Positions 34,451-45,102 of a stretch of DNA of 64,000 bases are shown here, in pieces; the first letter of the stretch is position 1, and each line of letters starts with the position of its first letter. The notes under the pieces are model-generated. The model ran no database searches and was not told the DNA's origin. It was given only the letters and a program-made list of their open reading frames with translations. Both the position numbers and the translations under genes were made by a program. This stretch comes from Bidens hawaiensis (Eukaryota > Streptophyta > Magnoliopsida > Asterales > Asteraceae). The DNA is taken from NCBI GenBank assembly GCA_021521415.1, contig JAIQDT010001657.1:248001-312000 (forward strand). Reading direction: 5' to 3'.

Positions 34451-34828
34451 CTAGTATTCTAATATTTGCTCAGAAGTATCGAATATATAAAATAAAGAAG
34501 AATATATTGCAAGCCTTGACAATTCACTCACTACTTTAGAAGAAAAAATAATTTCTTCTATCCAATTGGTGATAACTTTTATAAAATAAATATCATAATA
34601 TTATTAATCTTACTCTTTTATTTTTATTCTCGTACCTTTACACCAAACTATTGGATTGGTATGCTGTAATGTTCTTCTTTATCTTTATCTCGTACATTGA
34701 GATTGGCAATCTTGTCACGCCACGTGGAAAAGGTGATTGAAATCAGGTTCGACATGTGGCACTGCATCATCCAATAGGAACTCATACATATGACGTGGCA
34801 GGATAACTCTACAAACGTATTATTGTTT

Positions 34829-35405
34829 GGGAAAATTCTCATAATTCAAGATTCTAACTGTCTCTTTGGTATCTCGTCGCTGACGACATGATAGGGAACA
34901 CCGACGATGCGTTACTAAAACAAATAGGATAACGACACGTGGCCGGAATCTATGTTGACAATGCGTTATGTTGCTAACGTAGGGTAGCGGCGATGTGTTA
35001 TGTTGCTAACGTAGGGTAGCATCGATGCGTTAGTTGATAACGCATCGTTGCTACCCTACGTTAGCAACATAAACGCATCGTCAACCCTATGTTATGTTAA
35101 CACATCGTTGGTGTTCGTTAACATGTCGCCGGCGACGAGATACGTTTATGGTGCTAACATAGGGTAGCAGCGATGCGTTATCAGCTAACGCATCGTGGAA
35201 CCCCTGATTTAAACATTAACGTATCGCTGCTACCTTATATTAGCAACATAACGCATTGTCAACCCTATGTTATGTTAAGACATCGTCGATGTTCGCTAAC
35301 ATGTCGCCCGCGACGAGATACCAAAGAAACAAAGTTGGAAACTTGAATTTGAGGGGACAAACTTGAAACCACATCCTATAAATGGGCTATTTTGAGAATT
35401 TTCTC
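34829..35405. mobile_element. Fold-back Mutator-like MITE with perfect 9-bp target duplication
   Basis: Flanked by TTATTGTTT at 34820-34828 and 35406-35414. The termini are GGGAAAATTCTCA and TGAGAATTTTCTC, an inverted repeat with one mismatch. The left arm then has a gap of about 40 bp relative to the right, after which a long palindrome runs from CTTTGGTATCTCGTCGC (34864) to GCGACGAGATACCAAAG (35326). The core alternates GCTAACGTAGGGTAGC and AACGCATCG in both orientations, giving nested hairpins. The 9-bp duplication is diagnostic of the Mutator superfamily. No coding sequence. Confidence 0.85.
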
Positions 35406-35647
35406 TTATTGTTTTTATTTTTATTTTTTACCTCAATGTTTATCCACTTGAGTAAAGAAATCACATATTATTTATTTTTAGTCGATATCAAACATGTTTC
35501 GTATATAGTAGATATCAAATAATACTTTAGAAGTGGTGGGAATAAATATTTATTAAATCTTTAAAAATAGTATGGGGCCGCCTATGAGGACCCATATTTA
35601 TCCCATGCTTTGTTTATTTGGCATGGCTTACTCGTTTTGTTTTCTCA

Positions 35648-35780
35648 GGCACTCATAGCGTGTAAACGAGCAAAGCTGTTTGTCAGTTATTTAGATTAGC
35701 TTTCTAAACATTGAATCAAGTCAAACTAAAACAAGCTCGAACACAGCTCATGGTTGACTTGACACATTTACACTCATAAT
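35648..35780. repeat. Short derivative of the GCTCGAG family
   Basis: GTGTAAACGAGCAAAGCTG at the left and CATTTACACTC at the right, with CAAGCTCGAACACAGCTC between. It is a decayed or internally deleted member of the family seen at 46563-47039. Confidence 0.4.
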
Positions 35781-37232
35781 TAGAGGAGTGACTTAACTCT
35801 TGCCTAGTGGTACATGGGAAGTGCAAGCAGTTCTGATGCACATGTTTCCTTAATCATCGAGGCTTTTCTGGATACGATGTGAGAGAGAAACCAATAAACC
35901 CAAATGATTCAGTAGAAAGTGAGTATATGCGTTCTTGAAATATTAAACATGTCACAATATGATCGTTAGTTATAAAAAGAGAAAAGCCATATTTTTAAGT
36001 TATAAGTTTATATTGGTTATCACTTAAGCATCACTCTGAAGTCATATATAAGTTATAAATATCTAGCTATTATAGTTACATGTGATTTTTCATACAAACA
36101 TTGACAAATATGCCTTTTAGGACAAGAATGATTTGAACATATCATCGTAATCACATGGTGTATTCATGTGCTATAGATGTGAACCACTTTAACGCAACAT
36201 TGTTGTTAATTGTTATAGACACCGTAATAACTAACTTATACACACTATTTATATAACAGTTCATCAATAACCTCGGACCAACAGCTTAAGGTTTTGAAAT
36301 TTTATATTATTTCATCACATTTTAACAATTTAACAATATCCAAATTCTACTTCCTATACTTAGCATAGAAAAATAACCTTTTATCTATGTTTGAATTTTA
36401 TATAATATATATTACTAATACTAGAACATGGTAGATGGGCATGATCTTGATAGACTAGAAAAGTCTACATTGTAACCAACCACTTAAAGTATGCATTCAT
36501 TTATTCAACTTAGGAATCTTAATAATCAAATCATAACCCATAAGATAATATTATTTAATCACTATCTTAAGATTTTCAATTTTTTTTATTTAGTTATTAA
36601 ATAACTCTACCAAAGGCTTTAGTCTGACGTTGTTTGTGCATCATCTAAATAAGAGATGAGAGTTTGGTCTCTATAATGAAGTATTACTATGTGCTTCTTA
36701 AAGTCTTTTAACTAATATTACTTCCTTTTTCTTTATCTCAAATTTTTTAATTAAAACTCGAACATGTTACAAACACGTATTCTACAACGCTTAACATCAA
36801 CAAACAATCCAACATTCAACACAAAATCAAGAGATGAACTAACTATATTTTAGCACCTCTAGTTGGTTCAACCAGATTATGTCATCCAACAACGTATGAA
36901 ATATTTATTTTTTATATCAACTAAAGATGTGTATACAATTATTTTAATCATTTGCGGTATCCTTGTTAGTGTCAACAAGAGCTTAAATCATATTCTCATG
37001 AAAACTATTTATCCTAATTACCTTATGTTGGTAATTATTTCAACAAGTATGTATATCTTAATTTAGACTTCTAATTCAGTATGCCCATACAAAAGTAGTT
37101 TGTTAAAGCACCACAAATAAGAAAAAAGAAAAGGAAATATTCCCATATGGGAATGGCTGATTCATATTAAAATAATACTTGTGTGTTGTGTGTGTAACCT
37201 AATCTTGCACATGCCAAGTCTCTGTTTTTATG
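35781..37232. other. AT-rich upstream region of the NAC gene
   Basis: About 1.4 kb without a supportable gene, RNA or transposon terminus. It contains a short repetitive poly-T tract near 36580 and otherwise looks like ordinary promoter-distal DNA. Confidence 0.5.
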
Positions 37233-37240
37233 TATATAAA
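37233..37240 (+). promoter_or_regulatory. Putative TATA box of the NAC gene
   Basis: TATATAAA lies 190 bp before the ATG at 37425, which would give a 5' UTR of about 150 bases. Position and sequence only; no other element was defined. Confidence 0.45.
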
Positions 37241-37424
37241 AAAGTCAGAAGTCAAAACCAATCAAAATCAAGAATGAAGCAATCTCTAGTCTTCACAAAT
37301 GGACAAAAACTTACACAAATAAATTCTCATCACCTCTCTTAGCAAACATTTCAAACGCACACACTTATCTTCTATTTTATTCTCACAGCAAATTTTTCTA
37401 GCACCCTTTCCATAACCTTTTATT

Positions 37425-38427
37425 ATGGTGAGAAATGATAACTCTAATCTCCCTCCGGGCTTTCGGTTTCACCCGACCGATGAGGAGCTAATCATGTTTT
37501 GCTTAAAGAACAAAGCGTCATCTAAACCTTGTCCGGTTTCTATAATCCCGGAGGTTGATATTTACAAGTTTGATCCATGGGAGTTACCTGGTTAGTAATT
37601 TAAACAAAGTTATAGATAGTATAACTTGTTGTGTAAACGAGTTATGTAGTTATGTTAATAGTTTTAAATTGTGACATGTAGAGAAAACAAAATCCGAAGA
37701 AAAAGAATGGTATTTCTTTACTCCACGTGACAGAAAGTACCCTAATGGGGCACGCCCAAATAGGGCGGCTGTTTCAGGCTATTGGAAGGCCACAGGGACA
37801 GATAAAACTATCTATAGCGGATCAAAGTATGTTGGTGTAAAGAAATCCTTGGTGTTCTACATAGGTAGGCCACCAAAGGGTACTAAGACTGACTGGATCA
37901 TGCATGAATATCGACTGAACGAGTCAAGATCACAACCCATTAAGAAAATTGGATCCATGAGGGTATATACACTTTTTTATATACGTTTTATTTTTTTGGT
38001 GAATTAATTAGTTGAACATAAGACTTACCTAACCATACATGGTTTTCAGTTGGATGATTGGGTCTTATGCCGAATTTACAAGAAGAAAAGTTTCGAAAAA
38101 CCTTTGGAACAAAGAGAAGTACATATAAGCACTCAAGACAGCCCTAGTGATGATCACAATGCCATGGAGATACAACCAAAGAAAATTCCAAGGACATTTT
38201 CACTTGCTCACTTATGGGAGTTGGAAACTTTAGGCTCAATCTCTCATATTCTAGGCGACCACAACACGAACTATGACAATAATATCGGATCCACAGTGCC
38301 ACAATCGTCAACTTTGTTCCATGAAACAAGATTCTTGGAACCTCATGTCATCAAGTTTGAAGACGATAATCCGAATGCTTACTTGAACCAAACAAGTTTT
38401 TACAATCCAATGCTTCACTTCCAATGA
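37425..38427 (+). CDS. NAC-domain transcription factor, NAP-like subgroup
   Basis: Exons 37425-37590, 37682-37962 and 38050-38427, GT-AG introns at the two usual NAC positions, 274 residues. The NAC DNA-binding and dimerisation domain spans about residues 9-160: [14 protein letters not shown] (A), [19 protein letters not shown] (B), [13 protein letters not shown] and [10 protein letters not shown] (C), [17 protein letters not shown] and WIMHEYRL (D), [13 protein letters not shown] (E). The variable C-terminus has [14 protein letters not shown] and GSISHIL, typical of the NAP/ANAC029-ANAC025 branch, whose members promote senescence or ABA responses. The exact orthologue is inference. The start is the only ATG before the domain in frame. 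Confidence 0.93.
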
Positions 38428-39660
38428 TTATGTTAATGGAATTGACATATATAAAAGAAAATGTTAGTTTGATACATATTAAAATGGTGTGTGCTGGGGT
38501 GGGGGTTCATTTTGTCATCATCAATAGTTGTTAACTTCAAATGGTTTAATTCTTTAGTTTCCAATTAATTAGTGATGTAATGTATGATAGCTTGGGCCTA
38601 ATAAAATATGGTTTGGTAATATTGATGAAGCAAAACTAATAAGTATGTAAATAATGATTATAATATGGTTGAAAAATCCATATATATAAACAATGGTTAT
38701 AACATGTTTTGAAATTTTAGCGTTTTGGAAACTATGACTTGAAAAAACACACATAAATAATTGTAGCATGAATTAGTATATACATAATGATTCTAATTTA
38801 TGGTTCATTTGATCTATATGATGGGGTTATGTTCATGAATAAACTTAAGATATCTTTGAATGAATACTTATTCTGAAATATCTTTATAATCACGTAAAGT
38901 TGGTAAGTTGCTTATATAATAGCCGTAAAAGTACATTTTCTTTTCTTTTTTAACTTAAGCTTGCAGAACCGACATAACACCGGGCCAAACCAAGCCCAAG
39001 CCCAAATCCCATATGAACTCTAGCCGAGGCGACTAGGCGTTGTGCCTTCGTAGTGGTTATCAAGTATTCCCGGCAACCATCATACTTATGATTTGCATCT
39101 TAAGTCTTGAGTTCTTTGACACTATTTCAATACATATTCAATTTTCTAGTATTTAAAAGATGCCCTTTATTGAGCTATTTAGAATAACCCCAAACTCATT
39201 TGAAATAACTAACCTAATTAGAAAACTTGAATATTACTTTCATTGTAAATCATGGAACATATAAAAACTCGTATGTGTTAATGTAAAATCAGAGAACACG
39301 TCAATTATTACAATAACAAATTCTAATTGAAATTGTGCTTCACTTATTATTATTTGACCAGTCTTATCATCCTGTTATATAAAATAACACGTATAATACA
39401 CTAATTAAAGGAGGCGCTAGATATTTGTGATATTAATGTGGATAGGTATAAAAGTAAAATATCAAAGACCACTTTCAACCATACGTTTGCATGTATCGTG
39501 TTTGTTTTGGTATGAATTAGACAAATATGGATAGTTTAAATGGAATTAATTGGTGAATTGGTATAGTAGGTGTGGACCAATTAAAATAAAGTATTGGTGT
39601 AAGTGTTAACTTTTAATTGGGATTAAGTCTTGTTTGGAAAGAGTTTACATCACCTAAGAT
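38428..39660. other. NAC 3' flank and intergenic DNA
   Basis: AT-rich, includes the NAC 3' UTR. No gene or element ends recognised; the minus-strand frame at 38569-38769 has no family resemblance. Confidence 0.5.
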
Positions 39661-39663
39661 TAT

Positions 39664-39980
39664 TAAACCATGTGTTGTGGATGGATCCCTTATGAAGACG
39701 TTTTACGTCATGTGACGCAACGTCATAATAGAGTTTTTTTAAAGTGGTGTAGTGGATGAAACTCATTTAAATAATTTTATCATTAATATTTTATAATTAT
39801 TTTTATATTAAAAAGAAAAAGAAAATAAACAACCAATCATCTTCCTCCTTTCCTCCCCAATCCGACGCTGTGTGGGGAGCCCCCCCCCCCCCCCCCCCAA
39901 AGCGCCCCAGAGGGCGGTACGTGTTCCCGACGCTTTTAGGGGCTTTTTGGGTGGGAAAGCGCCCCACTACACATGATCTT
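39664..39980. mobile_element. MITE-like inverted-repeat element with internal poly-C
   Basis: The ends resemble each other in reverse complement (AACCATGTGTTGTGG at the left, CACTACACATGATC at the right). The interior has TTTTACGTCATGTGACG, GGGGAGCC, a run of about 18 C at 39881-39898, GCGCCCCAGAGGGCGG and GACGCTTTTAGGGGC. It is non-coding; the superfamily was not assigned. Confidence 0.5.
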
Positions 39981-40109
39981 AAGAAATTGTTTTCACTAGT
40001 TAAAACTTTGTTTTAAATTATATATATAAATATTATGTATATAATTTAAAACAAAGTATAAAACTATTTATACTATGAACTTACAATATATAAAAATAAT
40101 AGAGTATGA

Positions 40110-40345
40110 AATAAATATGAAAGACTAAAGTACTTTACGGATCAGTAAATATTAACTTGGAAGGTAAAAGTAAAGAAAATAGAAATTAAAATTATAAAAT
40201 TTTATGATCAAAGTTCAAAGGTGAAAAATTTATGAAAGACTAAAGTATTTCACGGATCAATATATTAACTTGGAAGGTAAAAGTAAAGCCGATTGAAATA
40301 AAAAAGCTAAAATTTTGTAATCAAAGTTGAAAAGTAAAAAATCTG
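40110..40345. repeat. Imperfect tandem duplication, 2 x about 114 bp
   Basis: ATGAAAGACTAAAGTA, ACGGATCA and AACTTGGAAGGTAAAAGTAA each occur twice in the same order, starting near 40118 and 40232. Confidence 0.75.
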
Positions 40346-40645
40346 AATGTGTAAAAAACTTTGCTGGCCAACCTTAATATATTAAAGCTTTTCATGTTAA
40401 AAGTCTTGATTTAATCAAAGTAAAGTAATTTATAATTTGGAACAACTTTTGGATGTAACATTTGAAAACATTATCATACAACCAAGATTCAAAACATACT
40501 AAAGATAACAAACTCCACATCATCAAAAACCTAAGGTCCATGTTGGATCACGGGCAGCAACTAAAAACCTGCCCGAAAAACCTCATCAACAAATTTCACA
40601 AATGTTCACATCATACCTCAACTCCCACCATATCCTTAAACAACC

Positions 40646-41119
40646 ATGACCAATATCACCAATCCCACCACCCTCTTCCACCCCATAACCACCACCACCA
40701 CCCGCCATCACCGCAACCATATTCCACCTATACGAGCCACATTACCCGGTCACGAACCACATTCCCTCACCCGTAGGTTACTCATTGCCACGTCCATTTC
40801 ATTACTAGGATTAAACACTTTTAATTCACATGTTGCATTAGCCGAAAATTGGGGCACTCGGTCGTTCATTAAAGAGCGGTTTTTCGAGCCAGGGTTGTCA
40901 CCGGAAGACGCGGTGGCTAGAATTAAGCAAACTAGGGAAGGGTTGCATAGTATTAGGAACATGTTGGAGACAATGTCTTGGAGGTATGTGTTGTTTTATA
41001 TAAGGTTAAAGGCGGCTTATCTTTCGCAGGATTTGAAGGATGCGATGTCGATTGTACCGGATACCATGAAGAGTTCGTATGTTAAAGTTGCTAATGAGTT
41101 GGTTGATAACATGGCTGAG
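40646..41119 (+). CDS. PNSL2: Photosynthetic NDH lumenal subunit 2 (PsbQ-like), last exon not found
   Basis: A subunit of lumenal subcomplex L of the chloroplast NDH complex, which mediates cyclic electron flow around photosystem I. 158 residues are open to a good donor (GCTGAG|GTATGT at 41119/41120). The N-terminus looks like a bipartite import signal: a Thr/His/Arg-rich chloroplast part, then TRRLLIATSISLLGL with twin arginines, a hydrophobic core and a VALA/E cleavage site, as for Tat-routed lumen proteins. The mature part WGTRSFIKERFFEPGLSPEDA, ARIKQTREGL, MSWRYVLFYIRLKAAYLSQDL matches PNSL2/PQL closely. The family continues about 30 residues (LDFYVRTPKVYESYLYYEK-like); no such exon is found before the endosulfine gene. 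Reading into the intron gives a foreign tail ending at 41176. Either the gene is truncated or the exon is displaced. Start 40646 fits the length of relatives. Confidence 0.85.
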
Positions 41120-41264
41120 GTATGTATCTTCACTGGCTCCATTACTTTTGTTGGTCCTTTTGTATTCTTTAAATAAATTAAAGAATTTTTAAATAGATAT
41201 AAGAAATTATGATAATGGGAAATATAACTCAAATACCAACTGAACTCGCATAGACTTTTCTAAG

Positions 41265-41625
41265 ACTCAAGCAGCTCGAGCAAGAGTGGGCTCAGGCTTA
41301 GCGTGTTTACAAACGAGTTGATAGACTCGGCTTGTTTATCATACTGAATAGAAATGTTTAGCACGAGTCAGCTTGTGACTTGTCTAGCAAACTAGTTTAT
41401 CTTTTGTAAATTTACACATATTAATAAACTAAAAAATTTATTATATAAAAGCTTGGCTTAAAATTCACATAATATTAAAATGTTGGTTTTAATTTAAACA
41501 GGCCGGCTAATGAGCGAACTTACCTTGGCTAGGGCTGACACGTTTGAAAACGAGCCAATCTTGAGTGAGCTTTATTCAAACAAGGCCCAGGCTGAGAGCT
41601 TTTAAGACAAGGATGTATGTGGATA
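41265..41625. repeat. GCTCGAG-family element (copy 2)
   Basis: CAAGCAGCTCGAGCAAG and GTGTTTACAAACGAGTTG at the left; CTGACACGTTTGAAAACGAGCC and GAGTGAGC at the right. Degraded ends, located just 3' of the last PNSL2 exon found. Confidence 0.5.
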
Positions 41626-41929
41626 AGTGAGAATATTAAACAAATAAAAAGTTGAAGAATGTGATTCAAAATGCCAAAAAAAATCATCTTTAAAAGTTTT
41701 TAATAACTTAGTGGTAATTAAGCTCTAAATATTAGTTATTTTGATTTGATCATATTAATATTATGATTTTGTTTTGTTTTTCTTAAGCTTTTAGTTAATA
41801 TGTCAGTTAGGTTGATCGAATTGAATGCCTAGGTTACAAGAATATACGTGATGTTGGCATTGGGGATCTGGTATGGATCTTGTGTGATGTGCCTGTACAC
41901 GTGTCATGGAACCCGTGTTCGTTTATTGG

Positions 41930-42350
41930 GATGTAAACGAGTCAAGCTACTAGCGCGCTACTCGAGATCAGCTCACAAAAAGCTCGAATTGAGCCAAGCT
42001 TAAACGAGCTTGAGCCTATAAATAATCTTGTTTAATTGATAAATGAGCCAGAGCTTCGGTTATCGAGCTGAAGCCGGGGCCCATTATTGATATAACTTTT
42101 ATGTTTTATATATGTATTTATTTAGTAATTATTGTTTCATGTCAAATTATGCTAACAATAACTAATTATATATATTATGTTATATTCAAAGTTATAAATA
42201 AAAATGTATCTAAAAGTTATTATAAATAAGTGTAAATAAATAATAAACGAGTCGAGGTCGGGCCGAGCTTGAACAACTACTCACGAGCCCAGTTTGAGCT
42301 TTAGAAACAAAGCTGGAGACGAGTCGAGCTTGAGCATAATCTTTTATAGA
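41930..42350. repeat. GCTCGAG-family element (copy 3)
   Basis: Starts GGGATGTAAACGAGTCAAGC, has AAACGAGCTTGAGCC and an AT-rich core, and ends in AACGAGTCGAGGTCGGG and GACGAGTCGAGCTTGAGC. It lies between PNSL2 and the endosulfine gene, probably within the endosulfine 5' UTR intron or promoter. Confidence 0.55.
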
Positions 42351-42470
42351 CATGGAATCAAGGGTTCTTTCATGTTTCGGTGTTTTTTTTTTTTTTTTTA
42401 CTTTTTTTTAATTTATTGTTGCTAAATGTTGTGTTGTTCATAGGTTTCAGTCAAACATAGTAAGCACCAA

Positions 42471-43788
42471 ATGGCTGAAACTAATGAAGTCAACTCCATG
42501 CCCTCTAAGGAGCAAGAGGTATATTATAGACTCAAAAACATTATGTTCTAATTATTCACATTTAGAAAAAAAAAACAATGTTATATGTTCTTGATGTGTT
42601 GTGTAGGAAGCTGTGATCAAGAAAAAGTATGGTGGGTTGTTACCGAAGAAAAACCCGTTAATCTCAAAGGTAAATATTGGATTTTATTTAATTTTCTTGC
42701 TGTTGGGAAGCGAAATGAGCGTTAAAGTCTAGATTTTGACATGTTTCTTGGTTATTATTGAACAGGATCATGATTGGGCTTTCTTTGATTCTGCTGATTG
42801 GGCACTTGGAAAGGTAACTAGTTGTACTTTTTTTTATGATCGTGAGAACTCGTTAGGGGTGTGCACTTGTCGGTTTTGGTCAATTTTGGATTGTAGGCGA
42901 ACCAAAAAACGAGTTTTTCAAAACCGTTCTGTTTCGGTGTTTCGGTTTTCTGTATGGGTTCGGTTTGGTTCGCTTTTGGTTTTTATCTTTTTGGCTTGAA
43001 ATTTTTGAGGAATAAAAGGCCCAAAGTAATGAACTTGGGTTTGAAACCTTTTGTTAATTAATATTTTATTGATTTTTATACGTTTATTTGGGTAACACTA
43101 TTTATTAAATTTTTATAAATTAATTTAAAGTTCAGTTTAAAATTGAATCCATAAATTTGGTTCAGTTCTTATTACATGCAAAACCGAAACCAAAACCGAA
43201 CCAAAAGTTCGGTTTTACAAAAGCATTAAACGAAACTGTCGGTTTTTGTTTGGGTTTGGTTATTTTGCTTCGATTTTTTATTTTTTTGGGGTTTTCTCGG
43301 TTACATATTGGTTATTAATAACTTATTATTTGTGCATCAGCAAGGACAGAAGAGCAAAGGACCGTTAGAAGCACTCCGTCCCAAATTACAGGTATTTGAT
43401 ACTTTCGTCATTAACGTATATGTGGTAGTTATGTATGTATTTATACCGTTTAAAATTATAAATACATAACGTCCACATATACGTTAATGAATGATCATCT
43501 AATTGCCAAAATTACTTGAAAAAATAATCATTTTGAAATATAAATGGAATGAATTTGTTTCTTATGAGATATGCATTTTGTTTAATCAGCCAACACCACA
43601 ACAATAGTCGCGTTCAAGGCGCTCGGCTTATGCTCCCGCTGGTGAAGGCGAAGGTATCATTATCGATTTTTAAACAAAATTTTCGAAACAAAGTTTTAAT
43701 TTTAATTTTTTATTTTTTGATGGTAGAAGGTGGTAACGCGGACATGGATAATGACGATAAAGATCAAGAAACCGCCCGTTGTGATTGA
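42471..43788 (+). CDS. Endosulfine (ENSA/ARPP-19) family protein with an in-frame TAG
   Basis: Small acidic phosphoprotein; in animals and yeast, Greatwall-phosphorylated endosulfine inhibits PP2A-B55. Coding exons 42471-42518, 42607-42669, 42766-42813, 43341-43391, 43590-43653 and 43727-43788. An upstream acceptor (TTCATAG at about 42443) implies a non-coding first exon. The core YGGLLPKKNPLISK / DHDWAFFDSADWALGK / GPLEALRPKLQ/PTPQQ is typical of plant members; FDSADW contains the Greatwall-site serine. Directly after PTPQQ the frame has TAG (43605-43607) where relatives have Gln. Beyond it the frame stays open (SRSRRSAYAPAGEGE, acidic tail, TGA at 43788) with good splice sites. Read literally the protein stops at 75 residues; splicing to the AG at 43607 would skip PTPQQ-stop in frame and give 105 residues. 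Confidence 0.87.
42855..43310. repeat. CGGTTT-rich element in endosulfine intron 3
   Basis: Begins GGGGTGTGCACTTGTCGGTT and contains many CGGTTT/AACCGAA motifs in both orientations (for example GTTCGGTTTGGTTCG at the left and AAACCGAAACCAAAACCG at the right) around an AT-rich centre. It looks like a non-autonomous element with subterminal repeats; class not determined. Confidence 0.5.
43409..43489. repeat. Hairpin in endosulfine intron 4
   Basis: CATTAACGTATATGTGG...TTATGTATGTATTTATA pairs with TATAAATACATAAC...CCACATATACGTTAATG, giving arms of about 36 bp with a short loop. A tiny MITE remnant is the simplest reading; a precursor-like RNA hairpin is possible. Confidence 0.7.
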
Positions 43789-44782
43789 TTAGTTATTCTA
43801 AGGATTGATATTATGATGCATAGCATTACTATAAAGCATAAACTATATTGTATTATCTTTGGGAGCAGTTGATCATGTTGGTGATTACCATAAACCATAT
43901 TGTTGTATCTTTGAGGGTTTTAGCAGTGGGCGATAATAAACTAGTTGTTTACCGTGTGTATTACAAGCGTTTATAAGCGCATTTTATGTATTTGGAAGAT
44001 CTTGATTGATTGTAGCTATTTGCTAGCCTAGCCGTCACAACCCACGTCCCACACCATCGTTAACGGGTACGTTTGGTTAGTTTTTTCGCCTTTCGGTTCT
44101 CTTGGGTATGTCAAACTCTAAACTCAAGAATGGTTCAAGCTGGACATGATTACAATGTCATAACAAGAGTGGGCCCGAATGGGCCGAGACAGGTTACTAA
44201 CATTCAATTTTTCAGGGATGAAACCCCGGCCTTAAAACTGTACTTAAGTCAGATGTTCAGCCAAACAGAACACCGAGCGAAGTGATGGGCAAAAATGATC
44301 TACTTGGATTGCGTGGGTGCCTTAACACACGCACAATCAATCACCACCACTCACAAGTTATCTAGTCTTTAATTTGGAACAAGTTTTTTTAATAACATTT
44401 CAAACTATTCTCAATACCCGAGCGAATTTTTCTGAGATAAGATGTCAATCGTCAATAGTGATTTTTTTAGACTCATCCACGCTCACCATCAAAGAAAGAA
44501 TAACTTTCACGTTAACTTTAGCACCACATTTCATACTAGGAAACAATATAAGGTTAATACTTCCCTTGATTTTTTTTTCTTTGGCAACCTTTTCTATTAA
44601 TAAGATAAATGACAATTTCAAGCACACACATGTCATTTAAGTTGACCAACAACCAAACCACATGTTTTTTCATGTGTTTTTATTACAATCGTACGGCTGG
44701 GTTGGGGCAGCTGACGATGGTCTTTTGTCATTAGGCCATCCCGTACGAAATACCTAGGCAATTCTCGGTTTGTTGGTTGTTA
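43789..44782. other. Endosulfine 3' flank and intergenic DNA
   Basis: No supportable gene. The open frame at 44073-44285 (containing HDYNVITRVGPNGPRQV) has no family I recognise, and the one at 44374-44640 is AT-driven. Confidence 0.5.
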
Positions 44783-44985
44783 AAAAAAAGTATATTGGTA
44801 GGGTAGCTCAAAGAGGGAAGACTGAGATCTTTGTGATCTCCGGTTCGATCCTGATGGCGTCTGGGTTATACCACCAATGGGTATTTGGGCGGGTAGGTTT
44901 TTCCTAGAACTGGAGATAATTTAGAGGAGCTTAAGGGCTCGATCCGTGTAGCTAGGTTGAGCCAGTTTACACCTCAAACATAGTA
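44783..44985 (+). mobile_element. tRNA-derived SINE
   Basis: An internal RNA polymerase III promoter is visible: an A-box-like GGTAGGGTAGCTCAAAGAGG (44798-44817) and a B box GGTTCGATCC (44842-44851), spaced as in tRNA genes. The body continues with TGGCGTCTGGGTTATACCAC, TGGGCGGGTAGGTTTTTCC and GAGCTTAAGGGCTCGATCCG. It does not fold as a complete tRNA. Probable SINE; the exact ends and target duplication were not fixed. Confidence 0.6.
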
Positions 44986-45063
44986 CTAGACAATTCTGTA
45001 TTTGTTGGCGTTATAAAAAATTAAACAAGTGAGAGTACTACATGGTGCATACATCTTGAACAC

Positions 45064-45065
<2 letters not shown>

Positions 45066-45099
<34 letters not shown>
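45066..45099. repeat. (AT)n microsatellite
   Basis: About 17 AT dinucleotides in intergenic DNA. Confidence 0.95.

Positions 45100-45102
<3 letters not shown>

Noticed and set aside
40462..40776. Open frame before and overlapping the PNSL2 start
   Set aside because: Different frame, no domain, His/Pro-rich by base composition; at most an upstream open frame.
44073..44285. Candidate small gene
   Set aside because: 70-residue frame with no domain, weak start context and no conserved neighbours; could be chance.
44783..44860. Possible tRNA gene
   Set aside because: A and B boxes are present but no acceptor stem or cloverleaf can be formed; a SINE fits better.
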